Shown here one piece after another: positions 1 through 5,027 of a stretch of 5,027 nucleotides of DNA. The DNA is taken from the NCBI GenBank assembly GCA_025352865.1, contig JANXSB010000018.1, positions 1 to 5,027 on the forward strand, in the 5' to 3' direction. Both the position numbers and the translations under genes were made by a program. The notes under the pieces were generated by a model. That model saw nothing but the letters and a program-made list of their open reading frames with translations. It searched no databases and had not been told where the DNA came from. This DNA comes from Chthoniobacter sp. Its GTDB lineage: Bacteria > Verrucomicrobiota > Verrucomicrobiia > Chthoniobacterales > Chthoniobacteraceae. Numbering within the stretch: position 1 is the first letter of the stretch; the number at the start of each line of letters is the position of its first letter.

Positions 1-299
1 TAGAGCATCGTGGTCGGCTTCATGTAGCTCTCGCTGAGCGAAAGCAGCGGCACCTCGACGGGCATCCCGCCCGCCTGGAGCACGCCTTTTTTCACATGCT
101 CGGCGAGTATTTTGAAATGGAGATGACATGGGTTCAGTTCGCTCCAGGTGTTCAAAATCGCGATGACCGGCTTGCCCTGCCAGTCCTCCGGGCCGAGGCC
201 CATCTGCCGCGCGCGCGAGCGGTGGCCGAAGCTGCGGAGATCGTTCGGCCCGAACCAGCGGTAGGAGCGGAGTTGTTCGGGAGTGAGGCGGGTGGGCAT
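1..299 (-). CDS. IlvD/Edd-family dehydratase, N-terminal part (sugar-acid dehydratase type, e.g. L-arabinonate dehydratase-like)
   Basis: This is the first 99 codons of a leftward gene cut by the window edge; full members are about 570-600 residues. The family dehydrates dihydroxy acids or aldonic acids to 2-keto acids using an Fe-S cluster and Mg2+, in the cytoplasm. Visible in sequence: an N-terminal YRWFGPNDLRSFGHRSR stretch (13-29), then KPVIAILNTWSELNPCH (43-59), in which Cys58 matches the first cluster cysteine of the family, then QAGGMPVEVP (75-84) and SYMKPTTML (91-99). The WFGPND and NTWSELNPCH forms resemble the sugar-acid branch (arabinonate, xylonate or galactonate dehydratases) more than biosynthetic IlvD. 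The remaining cluster cysteines and the substrate pocket lie outside the window, so the substrate is inferred only. The ATG at 297-299 is the only sensible start. I see no good Shine-Dalgarno; a 6-bp inverted repeat sits 4 bases upstream. Confidence 0.88.
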   Translation of the reverse strand, partial: MPTRLTPEQLRSYRWFGPNDLRSFGHRSRARQMGLGPEDWQGKPVIAILNTWSELNPCHLHFKILAEHVKKGVLQAGGMPVEVPLLSLSESYMKPTTML

Positions 300-302
300 G
301 GG

Positions 303-319
303 GAAAGCGCGGAGCTTTC
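303..319. repeat. Short inverted repeat upstream of the dehydratase start
   Basis: GAAAGC (303-308) and GCTTTC (314-319) are perfectly complementary around a 5-base spacer. The repeat lies just upstream of the leftward dehydratase start codon, so it would fold in that mRNA's leader or could be an operator half-site pair. The regulatory role is inference; a 6-bp arm can occur by chance. Confidence 0.35.
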
Positions 320-320
320 A

Positions 321-356
321 CGGGTTTCGCCCGCGGTTCAAGCGGCGGCAAACCCG
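321..356. repeat. Imperfect inverted repeat in the divergent intergenic region
   Basis: The outer arms CGGGTTT (321-327) and AAACCCG (350-356) pair perfectly. The inner arms CCGC (331-334) and GCGG (342-345) also pair, with small mismatched bulges between and a GGTTCAA loop. It lies between divergent genes (dehydratase left, VOC protein right), a usual place for an operator. The rest of the gap (to 432) has no convincing -35/-10 pair. It does hold TTCGCA twice, at 368-373 and 385-390, spaced 17 bases start to start. Confidence 0.4.
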
Positions 357-432
357 AGCCTCTGCGGTTCGCAAGACTGTCACTTTCGCAGGCTCGACAG
401 CGCCGCGAATTCCCCGCCATCGTGTGCCCATT

Positions 433-927
433 ATGAGCACCACCGTCCAACCCATTCCCGAAGGGTTTCACTCCCTCACTCCCGCCGTCAATGTCATCGG
501 CTGCGCCGAGGCCATCGATTTCTACCGGCGCGTCTTTGGCGCGGTGGAGCGCTACCGCCTGCCGGGGCCGGACGGCGGGATCATGCACGCGGAGATCACC
601 ATCGGAAACTCCATCCTGATGCTCGCGGACGAGAACCCGCAGTGGGGCAACCGCAGCGCGAAAACCATCGGCGGCACCCCCATCTCGCTCTGCCTCTACG
701 TGCCGGACTGCGATGCCGTTTTCAATACCGCGGTCGCCGCCGGGGCCACGATTGAAAGCCCCGTCTCGGATCAGTTTTGGGGCGATCGTTCCGGGTGCAT
801 CGTCGATCCGTTTGGGCTGAAGTGGATGATCCTCACGCACACCGAGGATCTCACGCCGGCAGAGATCGGGCAACGGGGTGCCGAGTTCATGGCCAAGATG
901 TGCGCCTCGGGCGAGGCAGCGTCCTGA
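433..927 (+). CDS. VOC superfamily protein (PhnB / glyoxalase-bleomycin resistance-like)
   Basis: A 164-residue soluble protein, usual for single-domain VOC proteins of the PhnB-like group. Residues 13-32 (HSLTP…AIDFYRR) form the first beta strand and helix, followed by VFGAVERYRLPGPDG (34-48), MHAEITIGNSILMLADE (51-67), a second half-module starting near ISLCLYVPDCDAVF (84-97), and the closing GDRSGCIVDPFGLKW (117-131) with THTEDLTPAE (135-144). His52 and Glu54 are candidate metal or active-site residues. VOC proteins are often metalloenzymes (glyoxalase I, dioxygenases, epimerases) or drug-binding proteins, but this subgroup mostly has no assigned substrate and I do not assign one. I chose the ATG at 433 because the VOC fold begins about 12 residues later. 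A GTG at 283 in the same frame would overlap the divergent dehydratase gene. I see no strong Shine-Dalgarno. The gene stands alone, convergent with the oxidoreductase gene. Confidence 0.9.
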   Translation: MSTTVQPIPEGFHSLTPAVNVIGCAEAIDFYRRVFGAVERYRLPGPDGGIMHAEITIGNSILMLADENPQWGNRSAKTIGGTPISLCLYVPDCDAVFNTAVAAGATIESPVSDQFWGDRSGCIVDPFGLKWMILTHTEDLTPAEIGQRGAEFMAKMCASGEAAS

Positions 928-945
928 GAGGGTGCGCCGAAACTC

Positions 946-1011
946 AAAAAAAGTGTCATCCTGAGCGGAGTTCCGCCGTGGAAAAGTGAGGGCGGAACGC
1001 AGTCGAAGGAT
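946..1011 (-). terminator. Candidate Rho-independent terminator of the leftward unit
   Basis: Read leftward, the palindrome (8-bp GC-rich core stem plus a 5-bp outer stem) is followed five bases later by GACAC and then seven T residues (complement of 946-952). That is the layout of an intrinsic terminator for the STT3-like/oxidoreductase transcript. The T-tract is 17 bases from the core stem and only near the outer stem, so efficiency is uncertain. On the plus strand no T-tract follows the hairpin, so it is a less good terminator for the VOC gene. Confidence 0.4.
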
Positions 1012-1012
1012 C
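956..1012. repeat. Palindromic intergenic repeat (TCATCCTGAGC…GTCGAAGGATC type)
   Basis: The core arms GTTCCGCC (970-977) and GGCGGAAC (991-998) are perfectly complementary around a 13-base loop. The outer arms ATCCT (958-962) and AGGAT (1007-1011) also pair, with an imperfect section between. The end sequences TCATCCTGAGC and GCAGTCGAAGGATC match, from memory, a dispersed REP-like palindrome common between genes in several soil-bacterial phyla. It sits in the convergent gap between the VOC and oxidoreductase genes. Only one copy is in this window, so its repetitive nature is inferred from general knowledge and not seen here. How such elements spread is not visible here. Confidence 0.6.
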
Positions 1013-1072
1013 CCGGCGATTCTTTGCGACCACGATGGCCAGCCCGCACCCGAGCAGCACGAGCGGGTTCAT
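956..1072 (-). CDS. Small ORF overlapping the oxidoreductase stop (possible truncated membrane-protein gene)
   Basis: This 38-codon ORF starts in an ATGA overlap with the stop codon of the oxidoreductase gene, the same junction type seen between that gene and the one upstream. Its first 20 residues (MNPLVLLGCGLAIVVAKNRR) look like the start of a membrane segment followed by a positive patch. From about residue 20 onward the reading frame is simply the palindromic repeat at 956-1012 read through, and the stop TGA lies in the repeat's edge. Two readings are possible: a real, coupled small membrane peptide, or the 5' remnant of a larger membrane-protein gene cut off by the repeat. From memory, the N-terminus is reminiscent of GntP-type transporters, but 17 residues are too few to claim that. 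A chance ORF also remains possible. Confidence 0.3.
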   Translation of the reverse strand: MNPLVLLGCGLAIVVAKNRRDPSTAFRPHFSTAELRSG

Positions 1073-2484
1073 ACGCGGACGGCGTGAGAAGCCAGTTCCT
1101 CCGCGGGATAGGTCCAGATTTCGCTCAGCGTCGGGTGATAGTGCGGGACGCGTGCGAGGTCGCCGGCGGTCGCGCCGAAGTGCATGGCGACGGTGATTTC
1201 GTGAATCAACTCGGACGCCTCCGGCCCGACACACGCCGCCCCGAGAATGCGCCGCCTGTCGCGCGCGACGATGAGTTTCACAAAGCCGTCCGTCGCGCCG
1301 CGCACCAGCGCCTTGCCATGGTCGGCGAAGAGGTATTTCGCGGCGGCGAAAGCGATCCCTTGCTCCGCGCATTCGCGCTCGGTGAGGCCGACGCTCGCGA
1401 CTTGCGGGTGGGTGAAAACGGCGAAGAGCTTGAGCGCGTAGTCGATGGTTTCGAGTTCGCCGCCGAGTTTGCCGAGCACGCGCGCGGCGTTGCGCGCGGC
1501 GAGTTCGCCCTGCTGGATGGCGATGTGGACGACCTCGTGCGGCCCACACACATCGCCCGCCGCGAAGAGGTGCGCCGCGCCGCATCGCTGGCGCGCGTCG
1601 GCGGCAATGTGGCCTTTGCTCACGGCGACTGCGGCGCGGTCAAGCGCGAGGCCGTCGAAATTTGGTTTGCGGCCGAGCGCGCAAAGGATTTCGTCCGCCT
1701 CCACAAAGTCATCCAGCCCGTCGCGCATAAACTCCACGCGTTTACTTTCACCCACGCGCCGCACACCGCGCAGCGCGGTGTCGCGAATCACGCGGATGCC
1801 GCGTTTTTCCATCGCCTCGACGAGCGCCTCCGCCACGTCGGCGTCCGTTTCCTTCAGCACCTGCGCGCTGCGCTGGATGACCGTCACGCGCGAGCCGACG
1901 CCGGCGTAAAAGCTCGCCAGCTCCAGCGCAATCGCACCGCCGCCGAGGACGATGACCGACGCGGGAATTTGCTCAGCATCAAGGACGTGATCGCTCGTCA
2001 GGAAACCCGTTTCCGCCAGGCCGGGAATTTCTGGCGTCACGATCTGCGAACCCGTCGCGATGAGAAACGCGCGTCCTTCCAAGCGGCGCGAACCGCCGTC
2101 CCGCCTCCGCACCTCGACATGCTGCGCGTCGCTGAAACTCGCCGTCCCGCGAATGAACTCGAAGCGCCCGCTTTCCAACTGCCCGCGCCGGTAATCCGCA
2201 AACTCACCGATCAGCCGCCGCTTCCGCGCGCGAATCGCCGCGCCATCCGCGCCGAGATATTCCGCGCGCAAACCAAACTCACCCGCCCCGCGAATCGCCT
2301 CCGCGCGATGCCCGCTCTCGAGCAGCGTCTTGCTCGGCATGCACCCGCGCAAAATGCACAGCCCGCCGACCTCCGCGCCGCCTTCGATGACCGCGACTTT
2401 CAACCCCAGCCCCGCCGCCGCGCTCGCACCCGCATAGCCCGCGCTGCCGCCGCCGATCACGATGAAATCGTAGGCGTCATTCAT
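1069..2484 (-). CDS. FAD-dependent pyridine nucleotide-disulfide oxidoreductase (dihydrolipoamide dehydrogenase / mercuric reductase family)
   Basis: This complete protein of 471 residues has the normal family length. Domains in order: FAD-binding Rossmann motif IGGGSAGYAGA (10-20) with Glu34 closing the second strand; redox-active disulfide GGLCILRGCMPSK (40-52, Cys43 and Cys48); ATGS (143-146); NAD(P)-binding GGGAIALELA (181-190); ALGRKPN (269-275); second FAD motif AAGDVCG (308-314); and a C-terminal dimerisation domain ending in HYHPTLSE (448-455), with His450 and Glu455 as the catalytic pair. The enzyme should pass electrons between NAD(P)H and a disulfide substrate in the cytoplasm. The second dinucleotide motif is GxGxxA and strand 2 ends in QRS (204-206) rather than an acidic residue, which hints at NADPH. 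No 2-oxoacid dehydrogenase E1 or E2 gene is adjacent, and no extra N-terminal metal-binding domain or C-terminal Cys pair of MerA is present, so neither Lpd nor MerA is asserted. Its ATG overlaps the upstream stop as ATGA. Confidence 0.93.
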   Translation of the reverse strand: MNDAYDFIVIGGGSAGYAGASAAAGLGLKVAVIEGGAEVGGLCILRGCMPSKTLLESGHRAEAIRGAGEFGLRAEYLGADGAAIRARKRRLIGEFADYRRGQLESGRFEFIRGTASFSDAQHVEVRRRDGGSRRLEGRAFLIATGSQIVTPEIPGLAETGFLTSDHVLDAEQIPASVIVLGGGAIALELASFYAGVGSRVTVIQRSAQVLKETDADVAEALVEAMEKRGIRVIRDTALRGVRRVGESKRVEFMRDGLDDFVEADEILCALGRKPNFDGLALDRAAVAVSKGHIAADARQRCGAAHLFAAGDVCGPHEVVHIAIQQGELAARNAARVLGKLGGELETIDYALKLFAVFTHPQVASVGLTERECAEQGIAFAAAKYLFADHGKALVRGATDGFVKLIVARDRRRILGAACVGPEASELIHEITVAMHFGATAGDLARVPHYHPTLSEIWTYPAEELASHAVRV

Positions 2485-4172
2485 GGCGGGAGCATGGCCT
2501 CATCGACGGAATACAAACGGAAGAAAACACGCCCGTCCGTCGCTTGCGCGGGGCGGAGGAAGGGCGGCGCATCGTGAGGATTCTCCGCGAGGATCATGCC
2601 GAGCGGCGTCGCGGACGGCGCAGTGGCGAGCAACGCGGCGGAGGTGCCGATCATGCGCGTGGCGTCGTCGGCGACCACCCACGCGACGCGGCGCTTTTGC
2701 AAAATCGCCGCGGCAGCCTCCGGCGTTTCGGCGAGGTAAAAGCGGGCCGTATCGACGATGCCAGGGAGGCTTTGGTGCGAACTGCCCGCCACGCCGGGAA
2801 GCCGCGTCCAGTAAGCGATGGCGGGCGACTGCCACCATGGCGCGATGAACGCTCCGCGGTCCATTCCGCTCACGGTCTGGCGCAGCGCGGCGCGTTCCAG
2901 CCGGAGCAGTTCGAGCCGCTGCTGCGCGGCGTCGTCGGGAAAAAGCTGCGCGTCCCAGTCCTGCGCGACCGGATAAATGGAAACCACGAAAGCGGGCCAC
3001 GCGATCCACCAGCGGCGCAGCACGGCGAGCTGCCACGGCAGCGACATGGCGAAGACCAGCGCGAAGAAATATCCCCAGCGCAATTGCCAGCACGTCAGCG
3101 CGAAGGTGACGAGCAGCAGCCCGAGAAGAAACGCCGCCGGCCGGTACGCCGGATGCGCGCCCGTGCTGACACGAGCGGCTTTCATCTTCATCCACACGGC
3201 AAGGCCGAGTGTGACCGGCGCGAGCGCTGCCAGCCAGCCGCACCAATGCCAGAGCAGCGGGCTGGCGAGGTCGAGGTGCGCGAGTTCGCCGATGCTGCGG
3301 CTCCAATTTGGGAAATACGCGCGCACGGTTTCATCCGGCAACGCGAAGCGCCATCCGTCGATGCCCAGCGACACGGCATAAACCGCCGCCGCCGCGGCCC
3401 AGCCCCACCAGCGTTCGCGCCAGCGAAACTGCTCGCGATCAAACAAGGCGATGAGGAGAAAAATCACGCCGAAGAGAACAAGCGGCTCGTACAGCGAAAC
3501 CCACATCGAGAGACCGCCCGCGAGGCTGCTGATGAGCGACCATTTCGCGATGTGGCGATCCGGCGGGCGCGCATGCGTTTCCCATTCGCGCACCGTCTGC
3601 ATCAGCCGCGTTTCCGCGCCGATGATGATCGCGAGGAGAAAAATGATGAGCGACTGGTGATCGGGCCGGCCCAGAATGGTGCCATGCACGAGGATCGGTG
3701 AGATGGCAAAAAGGAGCGGCACCACAGGCGCGGCATGGCCTCGGACAAATGAAGAGTGCCGCGCCGCCGACCACGCCCACACCGCGAGCCAGCCGCAAGT
3801 GAGCGCGCCAAGCAGCGGCGAGATGAGCGCGCCGGAAAGATCCAGGGTCTGTCCGCGCAGCACGCTCGTCCTGCCCGAATCGAAAATCGCGAACCCGGCG
3901 TCGAGGATCATTTTCCCGCCCACGATGAGGTAGTCCAGCGGCGCGGTGGTGTGCGATTTCACCCCCTGCGGATAGTTCTCGAAATCGTGATGCCGGACGG
4001 TCATCCCCGGGTGCTCGGCGACCATCCGCGCGCGGGTCATCCGCGAGTAGCAATCGGCATCGACGAAGTAGATGCGCCCGTCGATAAAAACGTCGCGCAG
4101 ATTGTGGCAGCGCGCGGCGAAAGTGAGGACGCAAAAAATGAGGAGCGCGGCGAAGCGTAGGGTGCGTTTCAC
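2481..4172 (-). CDS. STT3/PglB-like polytopic membrane glycosyltransferase (GT-C fold, GT66-like), divergent
   Basis: About 563 residues from a GTG start, with roughly ten to twelve hydrophobic segments and a C-terminal soluble part of about 120 residues. In numbering from the GTG: TM1 at 5-22, then a first external loop with DAD (38-40) and ENYPQG (65-70), GRPDHQS (168-174), SIGE (293-296) and WWQSP (446-450), followed by a stretch patterned like the STT3 C-terminal domain (ARFYLAETPEAAAAIL, then RRVAWVV). STT3 oligosaccharyltransferases carry acidic DxD, a second acidic motif, TIxE and WWDYG in this order, so the family call rests on order and spacing. They transfer a lipid-linked glycan at the outer face of the cytoplasmic membrane. 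Here Gln448 replaces the WWD aspartate that contacts the acceptor sequon, so the acceptor may differ. GTG at 4170-4172 puts TM1 at the N-terminus. An in-frame ATG at 4314-4316 would add 48 poorly hydrophobic residues and leave only 28 bases before the divergent gene. Another GT-C transferase remains possible. Confidence 0.7.
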   Translation of the reverse strand: MKRTLRFAALLIFCVLTFAARCHNLRDVFIDGRIYFVDADCYSRMTRARMVAEHPGMTVRHHDFENYPQGVKSHTTAPLDYLIVGGKMILDAGFAIFDSGRTSVLRGQTLDLSGALISPLLGALTCGWLAVWAWSAARHSSFVRGHAAPVVPLLFAISPILVHGTILGRPDHQSLIIFLLAIIIGAETRLMQTVREWETHARPPDRHIAKWSLISSLAGGLSMWVSLYEPLVLFGVIFLLIALFDREQFRWRERWWGWAAAAAVYAVSLGIDGWRFALPDETVRAYFPNWSRSIGELAHLDLASPLLWHWCGWLAALAPVTLGLAVWMKMKAARVSTGAHPAYRPAAFLLGLLLVTFALTCWQLRWGYFFALVFAMSLPWQLAVLRRWWIAWPAFVVSIYPVAQDWDAQLFPDDAAQQRLELLRLERAALRQTVSGMDRGAFIAPWWQSPAIAYWTRLPGVAGSSHQSLPGIVDTARFYLAETPEAAAAILQKRRVAWVVADDATRMIGTSAALLATAPSATPLGMILAENPHDAPPFLRPAQATDGRVFFRLYSVDEAMLPP

Positions 4173-4206
4173 GAGCGGGGATTGATTCGCATCAGGCAAC
4201 CGGTGT

Positions 4207-4224
4207 CCACACAATATCTTGTGG
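4207..4224. repeat. 18-bp dyad, operator-like
   Basis: CCACA (4207-4211) pairs with TGTGG (4220-4224) and the central ATAT (4214-4217) is self-complementary, with two mismatched positions on each side between them. The size and symmetry suit a dimeric regulator site. It lies 35 bases upstream of the GTG start of the leftward STT3-like gene. Function is inferred only. Confidence 0.35.
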
Positions 4225-4291
4225 TCGCGTTTTTCGCTGAGCCCAAGCCATTGCGGAAAATCGCCGAAAATCAGAGTAAAAAACCCCTTGT

Positions 4292-4307
4292 GGGCGGCTA
4301 CCCGCCC
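4292..4307. repeat. GC-rich hairpin upstream of the topoisomerase gene
   Basis: GGGCGG (4292-4297) and CCGCCC (4302-4307) form a perfect 6-bp stem with a CTAC tetraloop, 37 bases before the ATG at 4345. It could fold in the 5' leader of the rightward mRNA. There is no T-tract on either side that would make it a good terminator. Confidence 0.35.
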
Positions 4308-4344
4308 CCCTAGCATTCCGGCTCACATTTTCCCCTTCCGAAAT

Positions 4345-5027
4345 ATGGCCGAAATCGACGCTCCAAAATCCGAAACCGCTTCCAAAAAAACCACCTACGA
4401 TGCCGACGATTTGAGTTCCCTCAAAGGGCTCGAAGCGGTGCGTAAAAAGCCAGGCATGTACATCGGCGGCACGGACGAGCGCGCGTTGCATCATTGCGTG
4501 TCGGAAGTGCTGGATAATTCGGTCGATGAATTCCTCGCCGGGCACTGCACGCACATTGACGTGAACATTCATAGCGACGGGTCAATTTCCATCCGCGACA
4601 ACGGCCGCGGCATCCCGGTGGACATCAACAAAGAGGAGAACATGCCGGGCGTGGAACTCGTGCTTACGCGACTCCACTCGGGCGGGAAGTATGGGCAGGG
4701 CAACTACGAATACTCCGGCGGCACCCACGGCGTCGGCGCGAAGTGCGTCAACGCGGTTTCGGAGTGGTTCAAGGTGGAAGTAACACGCGATGGGAAGATT
4801 CACGCGATGTCTTTCGAGCGCGGAACGACAAAGCAGAAGCTGCACGTCATCGCCGAGGTGAAGTCGAAGAAGCACACCGGCACGCTCATCACCTTCATGC
4901 CGGACACGGAGATTTTTCTGGAGACGATTGAGTTTAAGGCGGAGCGCATCATCACGCGGCTGAACGATCTCGCTTATATCAACGCGCCGCTGTCGTTCAC
5001 CTTTCTCGATGAGCGTGTGGAAAACGC
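4345..5027 (+). CDS. gyrB: Type IIA DNA topoisomerase subunit B (GyrB/ParE), N-terminal ATPase region, partial
   Basis: Open from ATG 4345 to the right edge (227 codons; complete proteins are roughly 630-850 residues). The subunit hydrolyses ATP to drive strand passage by gyrase (with GyrA) or topoisomerase IV (with ParC). GHKL ATPase landmarks are all present: LKGLEAVRKKPGMYIG (26-41); EVLDNSVDEFLAG (54-66) with catalytic-base Glu54 and Mg-binding Asn58; DNGRGIPVDI (85-94); HSGGKY (111-116) with Lys115; GGTHGVGAKCVNAVS (125-139); and GTLITFMPD (179-187). Arg148 aligns with E. coli GyrB Arg136 and Thr180 with Thr165. An 18-residue charged N-terminal tail precedes the conserved start YDADDL. 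VELVLTRLH (103-111) and NYEYSGG (120-126) resemble ParE more than E. coli GyrB, so ParE is a real alternative; the part that separates them lies outside the window. GGTHG replaces the usual GGLHG. Confidence 0.93.
   Translation, partial: MAEIDAPKSETASKKTTYDADDLSSLKGLEAVRKKPGMYIGGTDERALHHCVSEVLDNSVDEFLAGHCTHIDVNIHSDGSISIRDNGRGIPVDINKEENMPGVELVLTRLHSGGKYGQGNYEYSGGTHGVGAKCVNAVSEWFKVEVTRDGKIHAMSFERGTTKQKLHVIAEVKSKKHTGTLITFMPDTEIFLETIEFKAERIITRLNDLAYINAPLSFTFLDERVEN

Larger units (their letters stand above)
4173..4344. promoter_or_regulatory. Divergent intergenic region between the STT3-like gene and the topoisomerase gene
   Basis: This 172-base gap must hold promoters for both genes if the GTG start of the leftward gene is right. 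It is richer in A/T tracts than the coding sequence around it. Visible elements are a dyad CCACAcaATATctTGTGG at 4207-4224, a tandem 10-base direct repeat with one mismatch (4253-4262 and 4263-4272, GC[G/C]GAAAATC), and a hairpin GGGCGG-CTAC-CCGCCC at 4292-4307. A TTGCGG at 4251-4256 could be a -35 for the rightward gene, but no good -10 follows at 16-18 bases, so I do not place a promoter. No clear ribosome binding site precedes the ATG at 4345. Confidence 0.45.

Noticed and set aside
283..432. Upstream GTG start (283) for the VOC protein
   Set aside because: It would overlap the start of the divergent dehydratase gene and add 50 Arg-rich residues before the normal start of the VOC fold.
904..917. 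GCCTCG/CGAGGC hairpin at the end of the VOC gene as its terminator
   Set aside because: The stem is short with almost no loop, lies inside the reading frame, and is not followed by a T-tract.
1763..1781. Perfect ACACCGCG/CGCGGTGT hairpin inside the oxidoreductase gene
   Set aside because: It falls in ordinary coding sequence with GC-rich codons. An 8-bp palindrome is plausible by chance here, and nothing suggests a functional RNA.
1069..2484. Calling the oxidoreductase lpdA or merA
   Set aside because: No E1/E2 genes or mer genes are adjacent, there is no MerA C-terminal Cys pair, and the coenzyme motif is atypical for Lpd. The family level is all that is supported.
1024..2577. Long 517-codon open frame on the plus strand
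   Set aside because: It lies antisense to the oxidoreductase gene, whose product has every expected motif. The open frame follows from GC-rich codon bias, and its arginine/alanine-rich translation shows no family features.
2544..3701. 385-codon open frame on the plus strand
   Set aside because: Antisense shadow of the STT3-like gene. The translation is charged and low in complexity with no recognisable domain, whereas the minus-strand protein has clear membrane segments.
4203..4224. DnaA-box-like sequences (GTGTCCACA and TGTGG) near gyrB, suggesting oriC
   Set aside because: Only one weak 7-of-9 match to TTATNCACA, with no cluster, no AT-rich unwinding element and no dnaA or dnaN nearby.
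4192..4572. 126-codon minus-strand frame across the gyrB start
   Set aside because: Antisense to the well-supported topoisomerase N-terminus, and it has no recognisable features.

Overview
This is a GC-rich bacterial window of about 5 kb with strong third-position G/C use in every gene. I infer a free-living Gram-negative lineage, possibly Verrucomicrobiota. The hints are the style of the GyrB/ParE fragment (AKCVNA motif), an STT3-like membrane protein, and an intergenic palindrome of the 'TCATCCTGAGC…GTCGAAGGATC' type that I recall from Verrucomicrobiota and Acidobacteriota genomes. No marker in the window settles the phylum.

Layout. (1) 1-299, minus strand: the N-terminal 99 codons of an IlvD/Edd-family sugar-acid dehydratase, running off the left edge. 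(2) 300-432: divergent intergenic region with two inverted repeats. (3) 433-927, plus: a VOC-superfamily (PhnB/glyoxalase-like) protein. (4) 928-1068: convergent intergenic region with a palindromic repeat that, with an adjoining T-tract, looks like a terminator for the leftward genes. A 38-codon ORF runs into this repeat. (5) 1069-2484, minus: a complete FAD/NAD(P)-dependent disulfide oxidoreductase of the dihydrolipoamide dehydrogenase/mercuric reductase family. (6) 2481-4172, minus: a polytopic membrane protein that I read as a divergent STT3/PglB-type (GT66, GT-C fold) glycosyltransferase. (7) 4173-4344: divergent intergenic region with a dyad, a short direct repeat and a hairpin. (8) 4345-5027, plus: the ATPase domain of a type IIA topoisomerase B subunit (GyrB or ParE), running off the right edge.

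How they fit together. The STT3-like gene, the oxidoreductase and the 38-codon ORF form a tightly packed leftward unit with two successive ATGA start/stop overlaps, so co-transcription and translational coupling are likely. The other genes are separately oriented housekeeping or metabolic genes. The most notable items are the STT3-like protein, which keeps DAD, PDH and SIGE motifs but has WWQSP where oligosaccharyltransferases have WWDYG, and the ATGA-coupled small ORF whose second half is made of repeat sequence. I see no mobile element with a transposase, CRISPR array, tRNA or rRNA. I do not see evidence for a wholly new multi-gene system.
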